Below are positions 26,637 through 34,733 of a stretch of 64,000 nucleotides of DNA, in pieces; within the stretch, counting starts at the first letter, position 1, and each line of letters begins with the position of its first letter. This DNA comes from Rhizobium leguminosarum bv. trifolii WSM1325. GTDB lineage: Bacteria; Pseudomonadota; Alphaproteobacteria; Rhizobiales; Rhizobiaceae. Location of the stretch: contig CP001626.1 of the NCBI GenBank assembly GCA_000023185.1, forward strand, positions 186,001 through 250,000, written 5' to 3'. The notes below the pieces were generated by a model that saw only the letters and a program-made list of their open reading frames with translations, was not told the DNA's origin and did no database searches. The translations under genes were made by a program, and so were the position numbers.

Positions 26637-27479
26637 ATGCAGGAAATTTCGGACAGGCCGTCCCACGCCATCAGGGATATCTTCGGCAGGGACAAGGTTC
26701 TGATCGGCATGATCCATTGCCCGGCCTTTCCGGGCGCGCCGCGCTACCGGGGGGCTGCGATGAATGCGATTTACGACGCCTGCATGCGCGACGCCGAAGC
26801 CTGCATGGAAGGCGGCCTGCATGGGCTGATCATCGAAAATCACGGCGATGTGCCGTTTTCGAAGCCCGAGGATATCGGCCCCGAGACGACCGGCTTCATG
26901 TCTGTCGTCACCGACCGGATCGCGCGCGCGGCCGGCATTCCGCTCGGCGTCAACGTGCTGGCCAATGCGCCGATCCCGGCCTTCGCCATCGCCATGGCCG
27001 GTGGCGCCAAATTCATCCGCGTCAATCAGTGGGCCAATGCCTATGTCGCCAATGAAGGCTTCATGGAGGGCAGGGCCGCCGAAGCCATGCGCTACCGCTC
27101 GCTGCTGAGGGCCGAACACATCAAGGTCTTTGCTGACAGCCACGTCAAGCATGGCAGCCACGCCATCGTCGCCGACCGTTCGATCCAGGAGCTGACGCGC
27201 GATCTCGCCTTCTTCGATGCCGACGGCGTCATCGCCACCGGCCAACGGACCGGCAATTCGGCAACGATGGAGGAGATCGAGGAAATCGGCGCGGCGACAC
27301 ACCTGCCGCTGCTCGTCGGCTCCGGCGTCAACAAGGACAATATCGTCGATATTCTCGCCCGCACCAATGGCGTCATCGTTGCGTCTTCGTTGAAACACGG
27401 CGGCGTCTGGTGGAACCCCGTCGATATTGAGCGCGTGCGCGCCTTCCGCGCGGCGGCCGAACCGGGCCTGGAGGGCTGA
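26637..27479 (+). CDS. BtpA/SgcQ-family TIM-barrel protein
   Basis: A 280-aa protein of the BtpA family, recognised by VLIGMIHCPAFPGAPRY, GGLHGLIIENHGDVPF, GVNVLANAPIPAFAIAMAGGAKFIRVNQW and the phosphate-binding-like LLVGSGVNKDNI segment near residue 230. Named for a role in photosystem I assembly in cyanobacteria; in other bacteria (SgcQ) it sits in sugar-use clusters with unknown activity. The ATG at 26637 has GGGAGGA upstream. It ends 2 bases before the TenA-like gene. Confidence 0.88.
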   Translation: MQEISDRPSHAIRDIFGRDKVLIGMIHCPAFPGAPRYRGAAMNAIYDACMRDAEACMEGGLHGLIIENHGDVPFSKPEDIGPETTGFMSVVTDRIARAAGIPLGVNVLANAPIPAFAIAMAGGAKFIRVNQWANAYVANEGFMEGRAAEAMRYRSLLRAEHIKVFADSHVKHGSHAIVADRSIQELTRDLAFFDADGVIATGQRTGNSATMEEIEEIGAATHLPLLVGSGVNKDNIVDILARTNGVIVASSLKHGGVWWNPVDIERVRAFRAAAEPGLEG

Positions 27480-27481
27480 GC

Positions 27482-28129
27482 ATGGCGGCAGAGAGCCTTT
27501 CGGCCCGCATCCTGCGCGAGAACGACGCTGTCCTTGGCGCGATGCTGAACCACCGCTTTGTCGAGGACGTGAAGAACGACAGGCTGAGCAAGGAGGCTTT
27601 CGAGCGTTATCTCGTCTATGAGGGCGCCTTCGTCGACAGCGCCATCTCGATCTTCGCCTATGCGGCGGCGACCGCCAACACCATGACGCAGAAGCGCTGG
27701 CTGATCGCGGTTCTCGACGCGCTTGCCAACGAGCAGATCGCCTATTTCGAACGCACCTTCGCCGGCCGCGGCATCGATACCTCGTCCTTCGACACCGGCA
27801 TCGCCGAGGTCGAGGCCTTTCGCGCCGGCATGTTGGAAATCGCTCGCCAAGGCGGCTTCCTCGACACGGTCGCGGCGATGTTTGCGGCCGAGTGGATGTA
27901 TTGGACCTGGTCGAAGGAAGCAGCTAACCGCCCGATCAGCGATCCCCTCTTGAAGGAATGGGTCGACCTGCATGTCGATCCGAATTTCGCCGCCCAGGCG
28001 CAATGGCTGAAGAATGAACTCGACATGGCAGGAGAAACGCTGGAAGAGGATGAAAAAGCGCGGCTCAGCGCAATCTTCGGCCGGGCGATGCAACTCGAGA
28101 TCGATTTTCACGATGCGCCTTATCTTTAG
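27482..28129 (+). CDS. TenA-family protein (thiaminase-II-like, catalytic Cys absent)
   Basis: A 215-aa all-helical TenA/PqqC-fold protein of normal length. Seen are LVYEGAFVDSAISIFAYAAA, the Glu-rich YFERTFAGRG region and EWMYWTWSKEA. In classical TenA the segment before the W-x-Y motif holds the catalytic Cys; here it reads AAEWMYW, so Cys is missing and a Glu is adjacent, like the TenA_E group. It may act on a pyrimidine amine or another amine linked to the imported compound. A role in thiamin salvage is not supported by other thiamin genes nearby. Confidence 0.8.
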   Translation: MAAESLSARILRENDAVLGAMLNHRFVEDVKNDRLSKEAFERYLVYEGAFVDSAISIFAYAAATANTMTQKRWLIAVLDALANEQIAYFERTFAGRGIDTSSFDTGIAEVEAFRAGMLEIARQGGFLDTVAAMFAAEWMYWTWSKEAANRPISDPLLKEWVDLHVDPNFAAQAQWLKNELDMAGETLEEDEKARLSAIFGRAMQLEIDFHDAPYL

Positions 28130-28152
28130 CTTCACCTTGCGAAAGCGGATGC

Positions 28153-29046
28153 ATGCGCGCCTACATAGTCGGTAACGTCGCCATCGACGAAACCATCGCC
28201 GTCTCCGAACTTCCCGTTATCGGTGCCTCCATCCTCGGCAATGCCGGTGGCAGCGATCTCGGCGGCAAGGGCACGAACCAGGCGGTCGTCATGGCCCGCT
28301 GCGGCGTTCCGACAACGCTGGTGGCGCCCATCGGCAGGGATGCGAGGGCCGATACAATACGCCATTACCTCGCGGACGAACCGCTTCGGAGCGAACTGAT
28401 CGAAATGGAAAATGCATCGAGCGATGTCTCGATCATCTTCCGGCTGCCGGGCGGCGAAAATGCCATCGTCACGACAACGGAAGCGGCGCAGAGCCTGTCC
28501 CTGTCCGATGTCAGGCGGATCCTGTCGACGGCCGGCCCTGGCGATCTTATGATGCTGCAGGGCAATCTGTCCGACCAGACGACCCGCGATATCCTGGAGC
28601 ATGCAAGAGCGATGGGCATGGTCACCGCCTTCAATCCCTCGCCGGTGCGCTCTTATTTCTCTGATCTTTGGGGGTTGATCGACATCGCCTTCCTCAACAA
28701 GGGCGAGGCGCAGACCCTGACGGGAACGACGGGCGGGCAGGCTGCCGAATATCTGCTAAGCCGGGGCCTGCGAGACGTCGTTCTGACGCTCGGCAGCGAC
28801 GGCGCGATGCTCGTGAACCGGCACGATAGTGTCGAAGTACCGGCCCAGGTCTGCGATGTTGTGGATACAACGGGCGCAGGCGATACCTTCATGGCCGCAG
28901 CACTGGCATCCTGCGTGATGCGCAGGCAGAGGCTGGACCGTCTAGCCATCGAACACGCAGCCGCGGCCGCGGCCATCACCGTCTCAAGACATGGAACGAG
29001 AAAGGCGTTTCCGACCATTTCCGAGCTTGAAGCGATCCTGAGATAG
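28153..29046 (+). CDS. PfkB-family carbohydrate kinase (ribokinase-like)
   Basis: A 297-aa cytoplasmic kinase. The substrate-binding GGKGTNQAVVMARCG is at residues 37-51 and the catalytic DTTGAGDTFMAAALA near residue 240, including the Asp base and anion hole. It most likely phosphorylates the sugar or nucleoside-like product released by the upstream enzymes. It is 23 bases downstream of the TenA-like gene and in the same operon. Confidence 0.92.
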   Translation: MRAYIVGNVAIDETIAVSELPVIGASILGNAGGSDLGGKGTNQAVVMARCGVPTTLVAPIGRDARADTIRHYLADEPLRSELIEMENASSDVSIIFRLPGGENAIVTTTEAAQSLSLSDVRRILSTAGPGDLMMLQGNLSDQTTRDILEHARAMGMVTAFNPSPVRSYFSDLWGLIDIAFLNKGEAQTLTGTTGGQAAEYLLSRGLRDVVLTLGSDGAMLVNRHDSVEVPAQVCDVVDTTGAGDTFMAAALASCVMRRQRLDRLAIEHAAAAAAITVSRHGTRKAFPTISELEAILR

Positions 29047-29152
29047 CCGGCTCCGTGTGGCGTGCAGCTTCATAAAACCATCATCAGCCTCTGCGAAGGG
29101 ATGGGCTCTTCGCGATTCACTCCGTCATATCAGCAGCATCCGGACTTTCCTC

Positions 29153-29986
29153 ATGACATCACCCTCGATTTCCGCGCGTCTTTCCCCGACCGCCTCGTCC
29201 CGCCTCGTTGTGCTTGCAGAAACGGTATTGAAGGCGGGCGAAACCGCCCGCGGCTCGCTGCGGCGACGAACGTCGGCAGAAATGCTCGCCAAGGCGCCGC
29301 GCGATTATCAGACCGAAATCGATGTCGCCGTCGAGCGGACCATCGTCAACGAGATGACGAAGGCCTTCCCGGACTATGCCATCCAGGGGGAGGAAGCCGT
29401 CGGCAACCGCACGGCGGGTCCTGAAACGCCGATCATTTACATCGACCCGATCGATGGCACGACCAATTACGCCTGGGGTATTCCGCATTTCGGCATGACG
29501 ATCTCGATCGTCGAAAGCGGCAGGCTCGTCATGGGCGTCGTCTACGACGCCATGCAGGACGAGCTGTTCAGCGCCGAAATCGGCGGCGGCGCTTATCTCA
29601 ACGGCGAGCGTATCCGCTGCGCCGATGTCGGCGACATCGAGAATGTGCTCGTCGGCGCCGGCCTGCCGATCCCCGGCCAGATCAAGGCGGTTGCGAAAGA
29701 GACCTATTTCGACGCGATCAAACGCCTGATGGCGAATACGGCGGGTGTGCGCCGCCTCGGCTCGGCGGCCCTGTCGATTGCCTATGTCGCCTGCGGCCGG
29801 CTGGACGGATTCTTCGAAGACGGGCTCGCCATCCATGATTTCGGCGCCTCGGCGCTGCTGGTCGAAGAGGCGGGCGGTATCGTCACCCGGTTTTCCGGGG
29901 CCGAAGTCAACGGGCGGGGCGATATCCTTGCCGCCAGCAAGGCACTGCATCCCTGGCTGCTGGAAGGCTTCCAGAGCAAGGCGTGA
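29153..29986 (+). CDS. Inositol-monophosphatase-family phosphatase
   Basis: A 277-aa IMPase/FBPase-superfamily protein. Metal-binding motifs: GEEAVGN (Glu), [13 protein letters not shown] and [17 protein letters not shown] (Asp in place of the usual WD). The ATG at 29153 sits before [11 protein letters not shown] and fits the family start. It follows the kinase by 106 bases, so it may be the last gene of the LacI-led operon. A phosphatase beside a kinase suggests a phosphorylated intermediate that is later released. Confidence 0.87.
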   Translation: MTSPSISARLSPTASSRLVVLAETVLKAGETARGSLRRRTSAEMLAKAPRDYQTEIDVAVERTIVNEMTKAFPDYAIQGEEAVGNRTAGPETPIIYIDPIDGTTNYAWGIPHFGMTISIVESGRLVMGVVYDAMQDELFSAEIGGGAYLNGERIRCADVGDIENVLVGAGLPIPGQIKAVAKETYFDAIKRLMANTAGVRRLGSAALSIAYVACGRLDGFFEDGLAIHDFGASALLVEEAGGIVTRFSGAEVNGRGDILAASKALHPWLLEGFQSKA

Positions 29987-30005
29987 ACCGGCGCAATCCG
30001 AGCGT

Positions 30006-30392
30006 CTAAACCCGCAGGAGTTCTTCGATCTCCACATCGCCCTTTGTCGGCATCGACTGATGGACGAGCTCGTTGTCGCGAAAGACGAAAAAGCCGGCGA
30101 AGCTCGGCTCGACCCTCATCCCGGTCCGGATGCGATCGTCCGGCGCCACCATCGCCTTCAGACGGCTGCCGTCGGCAAGATCGACATCGACCATCTTGTG
30201 GGTGCCGAAATCGACGGCGCGATGGACTGTTGCGGCATCAGGCCGGTCCACGGGACGGATCGTCAGTGCTTCCGGGCGGGCGGCCAGCATCACCGGCCCA
30301 TCCTCGACGGGAACAGTAAGCTGGAACAGCGGTTCGGGCGTCTCGGCAGGAAAATTGCACAGCTGTGCTCTTTGCACCGTGTGGAAATCGGC
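30006..30392 (-). pseudogene. Remnant of a sugar ABC ATPase (C-terminal TOBE domain only)
   Basis: The minus-strand frame here reads [58 protein letters not shown] and ends EIEELLRV. That is the C-terminal TOBE_2 domain of a UgpC/PotA-like ABC ATPase. No Walker A, signature or Walker B precedes it; the frame runs back into msrA antisense. It appears to be the tail of a lost transporter gene stranded between the phosphatase and msrA. The left limit is the stop at 30006; the upper limit is approximate. Confidence 0.6.
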
Positions 30393-30431
30393 GGCAGGAG
30401 ACACTATCTCTTGCGGAAAAGGAGATATCCA

Positions 30432-30941
30432 ATGACCGAAGAACGTGCAGTCCTCGCCGGTGGTTGCTTCTGGGGCATGCAGGACCTCATCCGCCGATAC
30501 AAGGGCGTGATTTCGACCCGCGTCGGCTATACCGGCGGCGATGTGCCGAATGCCACCTACCGCAACCACGGAACCCATGCCGAGGCGATCGAGATTATCT
30601 TCGACCCCGCAAGGATCAGCTATCGGGAAATCCTCGAATTCTTCTTCCAGATCCACGACCCGAGCACGCGCAACCGCCAGGGCAACGACGTCGGCTTGAG
30701 CTACCGCTCGGCAATCTTCTACGTCACCCCTGAGCAGGAGCGCGTCGCCAGAGATACGATCGCCGATGTCGATGCATCGGGCCTCTGGCCCGGCAAGGTC
30801 GTCACCGAAGTCGTGCCGGTCAGCGATTTCTGGGAAGCCGAACCCGAGCATCAGGATTATCTGGAGCGGATTCCGAACGGCTATACCTGCCATTTCGTCC
30901 GGCCCGGCTGGAAACTGCCGGTCCGCCAGAAGATCGCCTGA
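30432..30941 (+). CDS. msrA: Peptide-methionine (S)-S-oxide reductase
   Basis: A 169-aa cytoplasmic repair enzyme that reduces methionine-S-sulfoxide. The active-site [10 protein letters not shown] motif is at residues 10-19, followed by [24 protein letters not shown] and the [15 protein letters not shown] segment, all diagnostic. AAAAGGAGAT provides the ribosome site. It stands alone between the ABC ATPase remnant and the LysR gene. One additional Cys (GYTCHF) near the C terminus could serve as the recycling cysteine. Confidence 0.95.
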   Translation: MTEERAVLAGGCFWGMQDLIRRYKGVISTRVGYTGGDVPNATYRNHGTHAEAIEIIFDPARISYREILEFFFQIHDPSTRNRQGNDVGLSYRSAIFYVTPEQERVARDTIADVDASGLWPGKVVTEVVPVSDFWEAEPEHQDYLERIPNGYTCHFVRPGWKLPVRQKIA

Positions 30942-30947
30942 AATTGA

Positions 30948-31820
30948 TCAGGCTCCCATCGCCGCGCGGCTGGTTTCCAGAAGCGCGGCGACGAGATTTG
31001 TCCTCGGCGAGGATCGCGTCACCACGATGCCGACGGTGCGCACGGCGGACGAGCGGGGCAGGGGCAGCTTGAGGATATCAAGGCCAGCCGGCCAGGGCGG
31101 CGCCCAATCCGGCACGATCGAGATTCCGAGACCGCGGTCCACCATCACCGCGATTGCCTCCAGCGCGTCGAGCTCATAACGCTCGACCGGGCGGATGCCG
31201 ATCTCGCGCAGATACTCGTCGGCGATGTGACCACCCCACTGGTTGCGGTCGTAGCGGATGAAGGGCAGGGTCTGCAGCAGTTCGAGCGGATCCGCCCCTT
31301 CGCAATCCCGCGGAGCGATCAGCACCAGGGGTTCTTGGCGCAGCTTGTTGAAGGTCAGCGTCTTCTGCATCGGAAATCGCGGCTCGATGATGAAGGCTGC
31401 GTCCAGCGTGCCGTTCAGGACCTCGGCATAGAGGTCCATTGACGCGCCTGGCTTGAGGAAGATCTCGATCAGCGGGTAATCCTGGGCGAGACGGTGGAGA
31501 ATGTCGGGAACGAGGCCGGTCAGCGCCGTATTGATCGCCCCGATCCGCATCTCGCCCGAAATCGTCGCGGTGCCGGCCATCGCCTTCAGGTCGCGTGTAT
31601 CGCGCACCAGATCCCTGCAGCGGTCGAGAATGGCAAAACCCGCCTCCGTCGGCCGCATGACGCGGCCGGAGCGCACCAGCAGCCTCACCCCGAGCTCGGC
31701 CTCCAATGCGCGGATACGCTGGGCAACAGCCGCAGGCGTGAGGTTCAGCCGCTGGGCGGCCTCCGCCAGCGAGTGCCGCTCGGCAACGACAATGAAAGTT
31801 TCGAGAAAACGTGTGTCCAT
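30948..31820 (-). CDS. LysR-family transcriptional regulator
   Basis: A 290-aa LTTR. The N-terminal winged helix reads FIVVAERHSLAEAAQRLNLTPAAVAQRIRALEAELGVRLL, followed by an effector domain starting GEMRIGAINTALTGLVPD. It is divergent from the SDR gene at 31914 and, by LTTR habit, probably controls the SDR and the RraA-like gene. An inverted repeat GATAG-N5-CTATC sits immediately before its start. Its ligand is unknown. Confidence 0.92.
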   Translation of the reverse strand: MDTRFLETFIVVAERHSLAEAAQRLNLTPAAVAQRIRALEAELGVRLLVRSGRVMRPTEAGFAILDRCRDLVRDTRDLKAMAGTATISGEMRIGAINTALTGLVPDILHRLAQDYPLIEIFLKPGASMDLYAEVLNGTLDAAFIIEPRFPMQKTLTFNKLRQEPLVLIAPRDCEGADPLELLQTLPFIRYDRNQWGGHIADEYLREIGIRPVERYELDALEAIAVMVDRGLGISIVPDWAPPWPAGLDILKLPLPRSSAVRTVGIVVTRSSPRTNLVAALLETSRAAMGA

Positions 31821-31913
31821 CGATAGTTTTTCTATCTCTTGAACGAAGCAGAAGCGATATTTTATTTACGATCCATTGCTCCGAAAGATGGCCCGACCAT
31901 ATGAGGAGATGAA
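31821..31913. promoter_or_regulatory. Divergent LysR/SDR promoter with a LysR-type inverted repeat
   Basis: A 93-base AT-rich spacer. GATAG TTTTT CTATC (31822-31836) is a short inverted repeat compatible with the T-N11-A pattern bound by LysR proteins. AGGAGATG serves as the SDR ribosome site. The repeat is close to the LysR start and could serve autorepression. Confidence 0.5.
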
Positions 31914-32699
31914 ATGGATTTCGGCCTGAAGGACAAGACGGCCCTGGTGCTTGGCGCCGGCGGCGGACTGGGCAGCGCGATTGCCGTCAAACTTGCGCGC
32001 GAAGGCGCCAGAATTGCCGCAGCGGATATAGATCTCGCCGCCGCTGAGAAGACCGCGGCTTCGGTTGAATCCGAAGGCGGTAAGGCGCTGGCGCTGCAAT
32101 GGGATCTCTCCGATCTCGGATCGATCGATGCGCGTGTCGCTGCAATCGAGCGCCAGTTCGGACCGGTCGATATCCTCATCAACAATACCGGCGGCCCGCC
32201 GCCGACCACCGTCTCCGGCCAAGATCCGACGCTCTGGAACCAGTATTTCCAAAGCATGGTCCTCTCCGTCATCGCCATTACCGATCGCGTGCTGCCTGAG
32301 ATGCGGGCGCGCAAATGGGGGCGCATCGTCACCTCGACCTCGTCGGGCGTGGTCGCGCCGATCCCCAATCTCGGCCTCTCCAACGCGTTGCGCCTGTCAT
32401 TGGTCGGCTGGTCGAAAACGCTGGCGCGCGAGGTCGGACGCGACGGCATCACCGTCAACATCGTCCTGCCGGGCCGGATCGCCACCGGCCGCATCACCTT
32501 CCTCGACGAGCAGAAGGCCAAACGCGAAAGCCGCTCCATCGATGACGTCGTCGCAGAAAGCACCGGCAGCATTCCGCTCGGCCGCTATGGCCGGCCGGAA
32601 GAATATGGCAATGTCGTCACCTTCCTGGCGAGCGAACCTGCCTCCTATCTCACCGGATCGGTGATCCGCGTCGATGGCGGCATGATCCAGAGCATCTGA
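31914..32699 (+). CDS. SDR-family oxidoreductase with non-canonical active site
   Basis: A 261-aa Rossmann protein. The cofactor motif is present in a variant form (VLGAGGGLGSA), as is NNTGGPPP in place of NNAG. The usual YxxxK catalytic pair is missing: where SDRs have Y-x3-K this protein reads SNALR (in NLGLSNALRLSL), though the preceding Ser (TSTSSG) is kept. The C-terminal ending SVIRVDGGMIQSI is standard. Divergent from the LysR regulator and 27 bases from the RraA-like gene. It may bind NAD(P) but catalysis by the classical route is doubtful. Confidence 0.87.
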   Translation: MDFGLKDKTALVLGAGGGLGSAIAVKLAREGARIAAADIDLAAAEKTAASVESEGGKALALQWDLSDLGSIDARVAAIERQFGPVDILINNTGGPPPTTVSGQDPTLWNQYFQSMVLSVIAITDRVLPEMRARKWGRIVTSTSSGVVAPIPNLGLSNALRLSLVGWSKTLAREVGRDGITVNIVLPGRIATGRITFLDEQKAKRESRSIDDVVAESTGSIPLGRYGRPEEYGNVVTFLASEPASYLTGSVIRVDGGMIQSI

Positions 32700-32726
32700 C
32701 AGAAACCGAATTGGAACCGAATACCG

Positions 32727-33425
32727 ATGGCCCTCAACGCTGAAGCGATAGCAACTCTCAAGACCGTCTCGACGGCGACCCTGACGACCGTTCTTCTGAA
32801 GAAGGGCCTGCGGAACGTCTGGATCCGCGGCGCCGTTCCCCTGAAGCCCGGCCAGCCGCGCATCGTCGGCCCGGCCTTCACCCTGCGCTTCGTTCCGGCT
32901 CGCGAAGATCTGGCGACGCCGGCATCCTGGGCCTCGCCGATCTCGACCCGCGCCGCGATCGAAGCGATGCCGGAAGGCTGTGTCGCCGTCGTCGACGCGA
33001 TGGGCGTCACCGATGCCGGCATCTTCGGCGATATCCTCTGCGCCCGCATGCAGAAGAGAGGCGTTGCCGCACTCGTCACCGACGGCGTCGTGCGCGACCT
33101 TGCCGGCGTGCTCGACACCAATCTGCCGGTCTGGTGCCGCGGCGTCGCAGCACCCCCATCGGTCGCCGGCCTTACCTTCGTCGCCTGGCAGCAGCCGATC
33201 GGCTGCGGCGGCGTGGCTGTTTTCCCTGACGACATCATCGTCGTCGACCAGGACGGCGCGGTACTGATCCCGGCCGATCTGCTGGAGGCGGTGCTGGCCG
33301 AAGCGCCGGAACAGGAGCGCATGGAAGCCTGGATCATGACTAGGATCGATGAAGGCGTATCGCTGCCCGGCCTGTACCCGATGAACGCGGAAACAAAAGC
33401 GCTTTACGAGGCCTCGAAGAAGTAA
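32727..33425 (+). CDS. RraA-like / HMG-CHA-aldolase-fold protein
   Basis: A 232-aa RraA-fold protein. Seen are AIEAMPEGCVAVVDAMG, GDILCARMQKRGVAALVTDGVVRD and FPDDIIVVDQDGAVLIPADL, which carry the G-x20-R-D pattern of the HMG/CHA aldolase active site. That, with the SDR next door, suggests a metal-dependent aldolase or decarboxylase for a keto acid rather than regulation of RNase E. It is coexpressed with the SDR and probably under the LysR regulator. Confidence 0.85.
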   Translation: MALNAEAIATLKTVSTATLTTVLLKKGLRNVWIRGAVPLKPGQPRIVGPAFTLRFVPAREDLATPASWASPISTRAAIEAMPEGCVAVVDAMGVTDAGIFGDILCARMQKRGVAALVTDGVVRDLAGVLDTNLPVWCRGVAAPPSVAGLTFVAWQQPIGCGGVAVFPDDIIVVDQDGAVLIPADLLEAVLAEAPEQERMEAWIMTRIDEGVSLPGLYPMNAETKALYEASKK

Positions 33426-33694
33426 AGCACCGGGCCAGGGCGGATTGTAGTGGGCACGGTTTCGCCCAGCCCGTAACCCAACGTGAATTGCTTTGCGACA
33501 GAACTTTCCCCGATTTTTCTGCGGTGGCGATTTTTGTCGCGAACTTAGGATTTTTGCAACATTTGAACGGCCGGCTCCGACCCCATCTCGGCCGTTCATG
33601 GCAGGAGGCGAGGACGCCTAGAGCGGACTTTGCAGGTCGACATTGACTTGGATCATATCTGTCACATGTTTCGGGACTTTCGCGACAGGAATCC
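33426..33694. other. AT-richer intergenic region upstream of the methyltransferase
   Basis: A 269-base gap. It contains at about 33535-33560 a motif TGTCGCGAACTTAGGA related, in inverted orientation, to one downstream of the methyltransferase gene (34599-34628). GAACGGCCG and CGGCCGTTC (33567-33597) form a further inverted repeat. No gene is seen. Confidence 0.5.
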
Positions 33695-34579
33695 ATGGAG
33701 TCGGTTCTGCCGATGACACCTGATGAAATGAAGATCGTGCGGCGAGCTTATGCGAAGCAGATCACGGCGGCTGCGAGAGTTGCCGATGAGCGTGTTGAAA
33801 CAGCTTTTGCCGAAGTGCCGCGGGAAGATTTCCTTGGTCCCGGTCCGTGGCCGATCTTCCGAATGCGAAAAGCCTATGTTCCGACCCCGGCCGCCGACCC
33901 GGTTTACCTCTACACGGATGACGTTGTTGGTATCGTCCCTGAGCGCCACATCAACAACGGACAACCGTCACTTCATGCCTTCCTGCTTTCGCAGGCTGCG
34001 CCGCGAGCGGGCGAGCATATCGTGCATGTTGGCGCTGGTGCCGGCTACTATTCTGCGATCATGGCGAAACTCGTTGGCGCATCCGGCAAGGTGACGGCGA
34101 TCGAGTTCGAGCCGGAGCTTGCCGCACGCGCGAAAGCAAATCTCGCTCCCTATCCGAATGTTTCCGTAGTTCCGGGCGATGGCAGTTCCGTGGCTTTCGA
34201 TACAGCCGATGTGATCTATGTGAACGCGGGCGCGACCCGGCCCGCGAATATCTGGCTGGACCGGCTCAATAATGGCGGAAGGCTGATCCTACCGCTTACG
34301 ACCGATCTTGGATTTACCAGCAGCAATTGGAGCAACATGCACCTTCGCGGTGCGGTGTTCCTCGTGATGCGCAGGGGTGAGGAATTTCACGCGCAATGGA
34401 TTTCGCCGGTCGCCATCTTCCCCTGTGAAGGAATGCGCGATGAGGAATCGGAAAAAGCGCTCGCGGCGGCGTTCGAAAGCGGGGAGCACAAGCGGGTGAC
34501 CCGGCTGTATCGTACTGATGAGGTGCCGGTCGAGCGATGTTGGGTTCGCGCTCCCGGCTGGTGCCTAGCCTATGCTTAG
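33695..34579 (+). CDS. Protein-L-isoaspartate-O-methyltransferase-like methyltransferase
   Basis: A 294-aa SAM-dependent methyltransferase of the PCMT branch. Motif I reads IVHVGAGAGYYSAIMAKLVG and motif post-I ends in VTAIEFEPELA; a later block NGGRLILPLTTDLGF matches PCMT motif III. AGGAA precedes the ATG. It is longer than classical Pcm (about 210 aa), with an extra C-terminal part of unknown role. Base composition is less GC-rich than the neighbours, and related inverted motifs lie on both sides, so recent acquisition is possible. Repair of isoaspartate is not certain. Confidence 0.8.
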   Translation: MESVLPMTPDEMKIVRRAYAKQITAAARVADERVETAFAEVPREDFLGPGPWPIFRMRKAYVPTPAADPVYLYTDDVVGIVPERHINNGQPSLHAFLLSQAAPRAGEHIVHVGAGAGYYSAIMAKLVGASGKVTAIEFEPELAARAKANLAPYPNVSVVPGDGSSVAFDTADVIYVNAGATRPANIWLDRLNNGGRLILPLTTDLGFTSSNWSNMHLRGAVFLVMRRGEEFHAQWISPVAIFPCEGMRDEESEKALAAAFESGEHKRVTRLYRTDEVPVERCWVRAPGWCLAYA

Positions 34580-34733
34580 GAGACGGTTCGGCATCATACC
34601 GTCGCGTAATTCCTAAATTCCGCGACAGTACCGGAAGCTCTGATTTTCCAGGGATTTTCTGTCGCCTTCGCGGCCCTTTTATTTTGGCGCAGATGGAAGC
34701 TCCTCCGGTCAGCCGGAAAGCCTCCGCAGCATC
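34580..34733. other. Intergenic region downstream of the methyltransferase, with inverted motif
   Basis: Contains GTCGCGTAATTCCTAAATTC (34601-34620), which continues into CGCGACAG and so forms an imperfect palindrome GTCGCG...CGCGAC. It resembles, inverted, the motif upstream of the gene at 33535-33560. It separates two convergent genes and may also act as a terminator, though no clean T-run follows. Confidence 0.45.
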
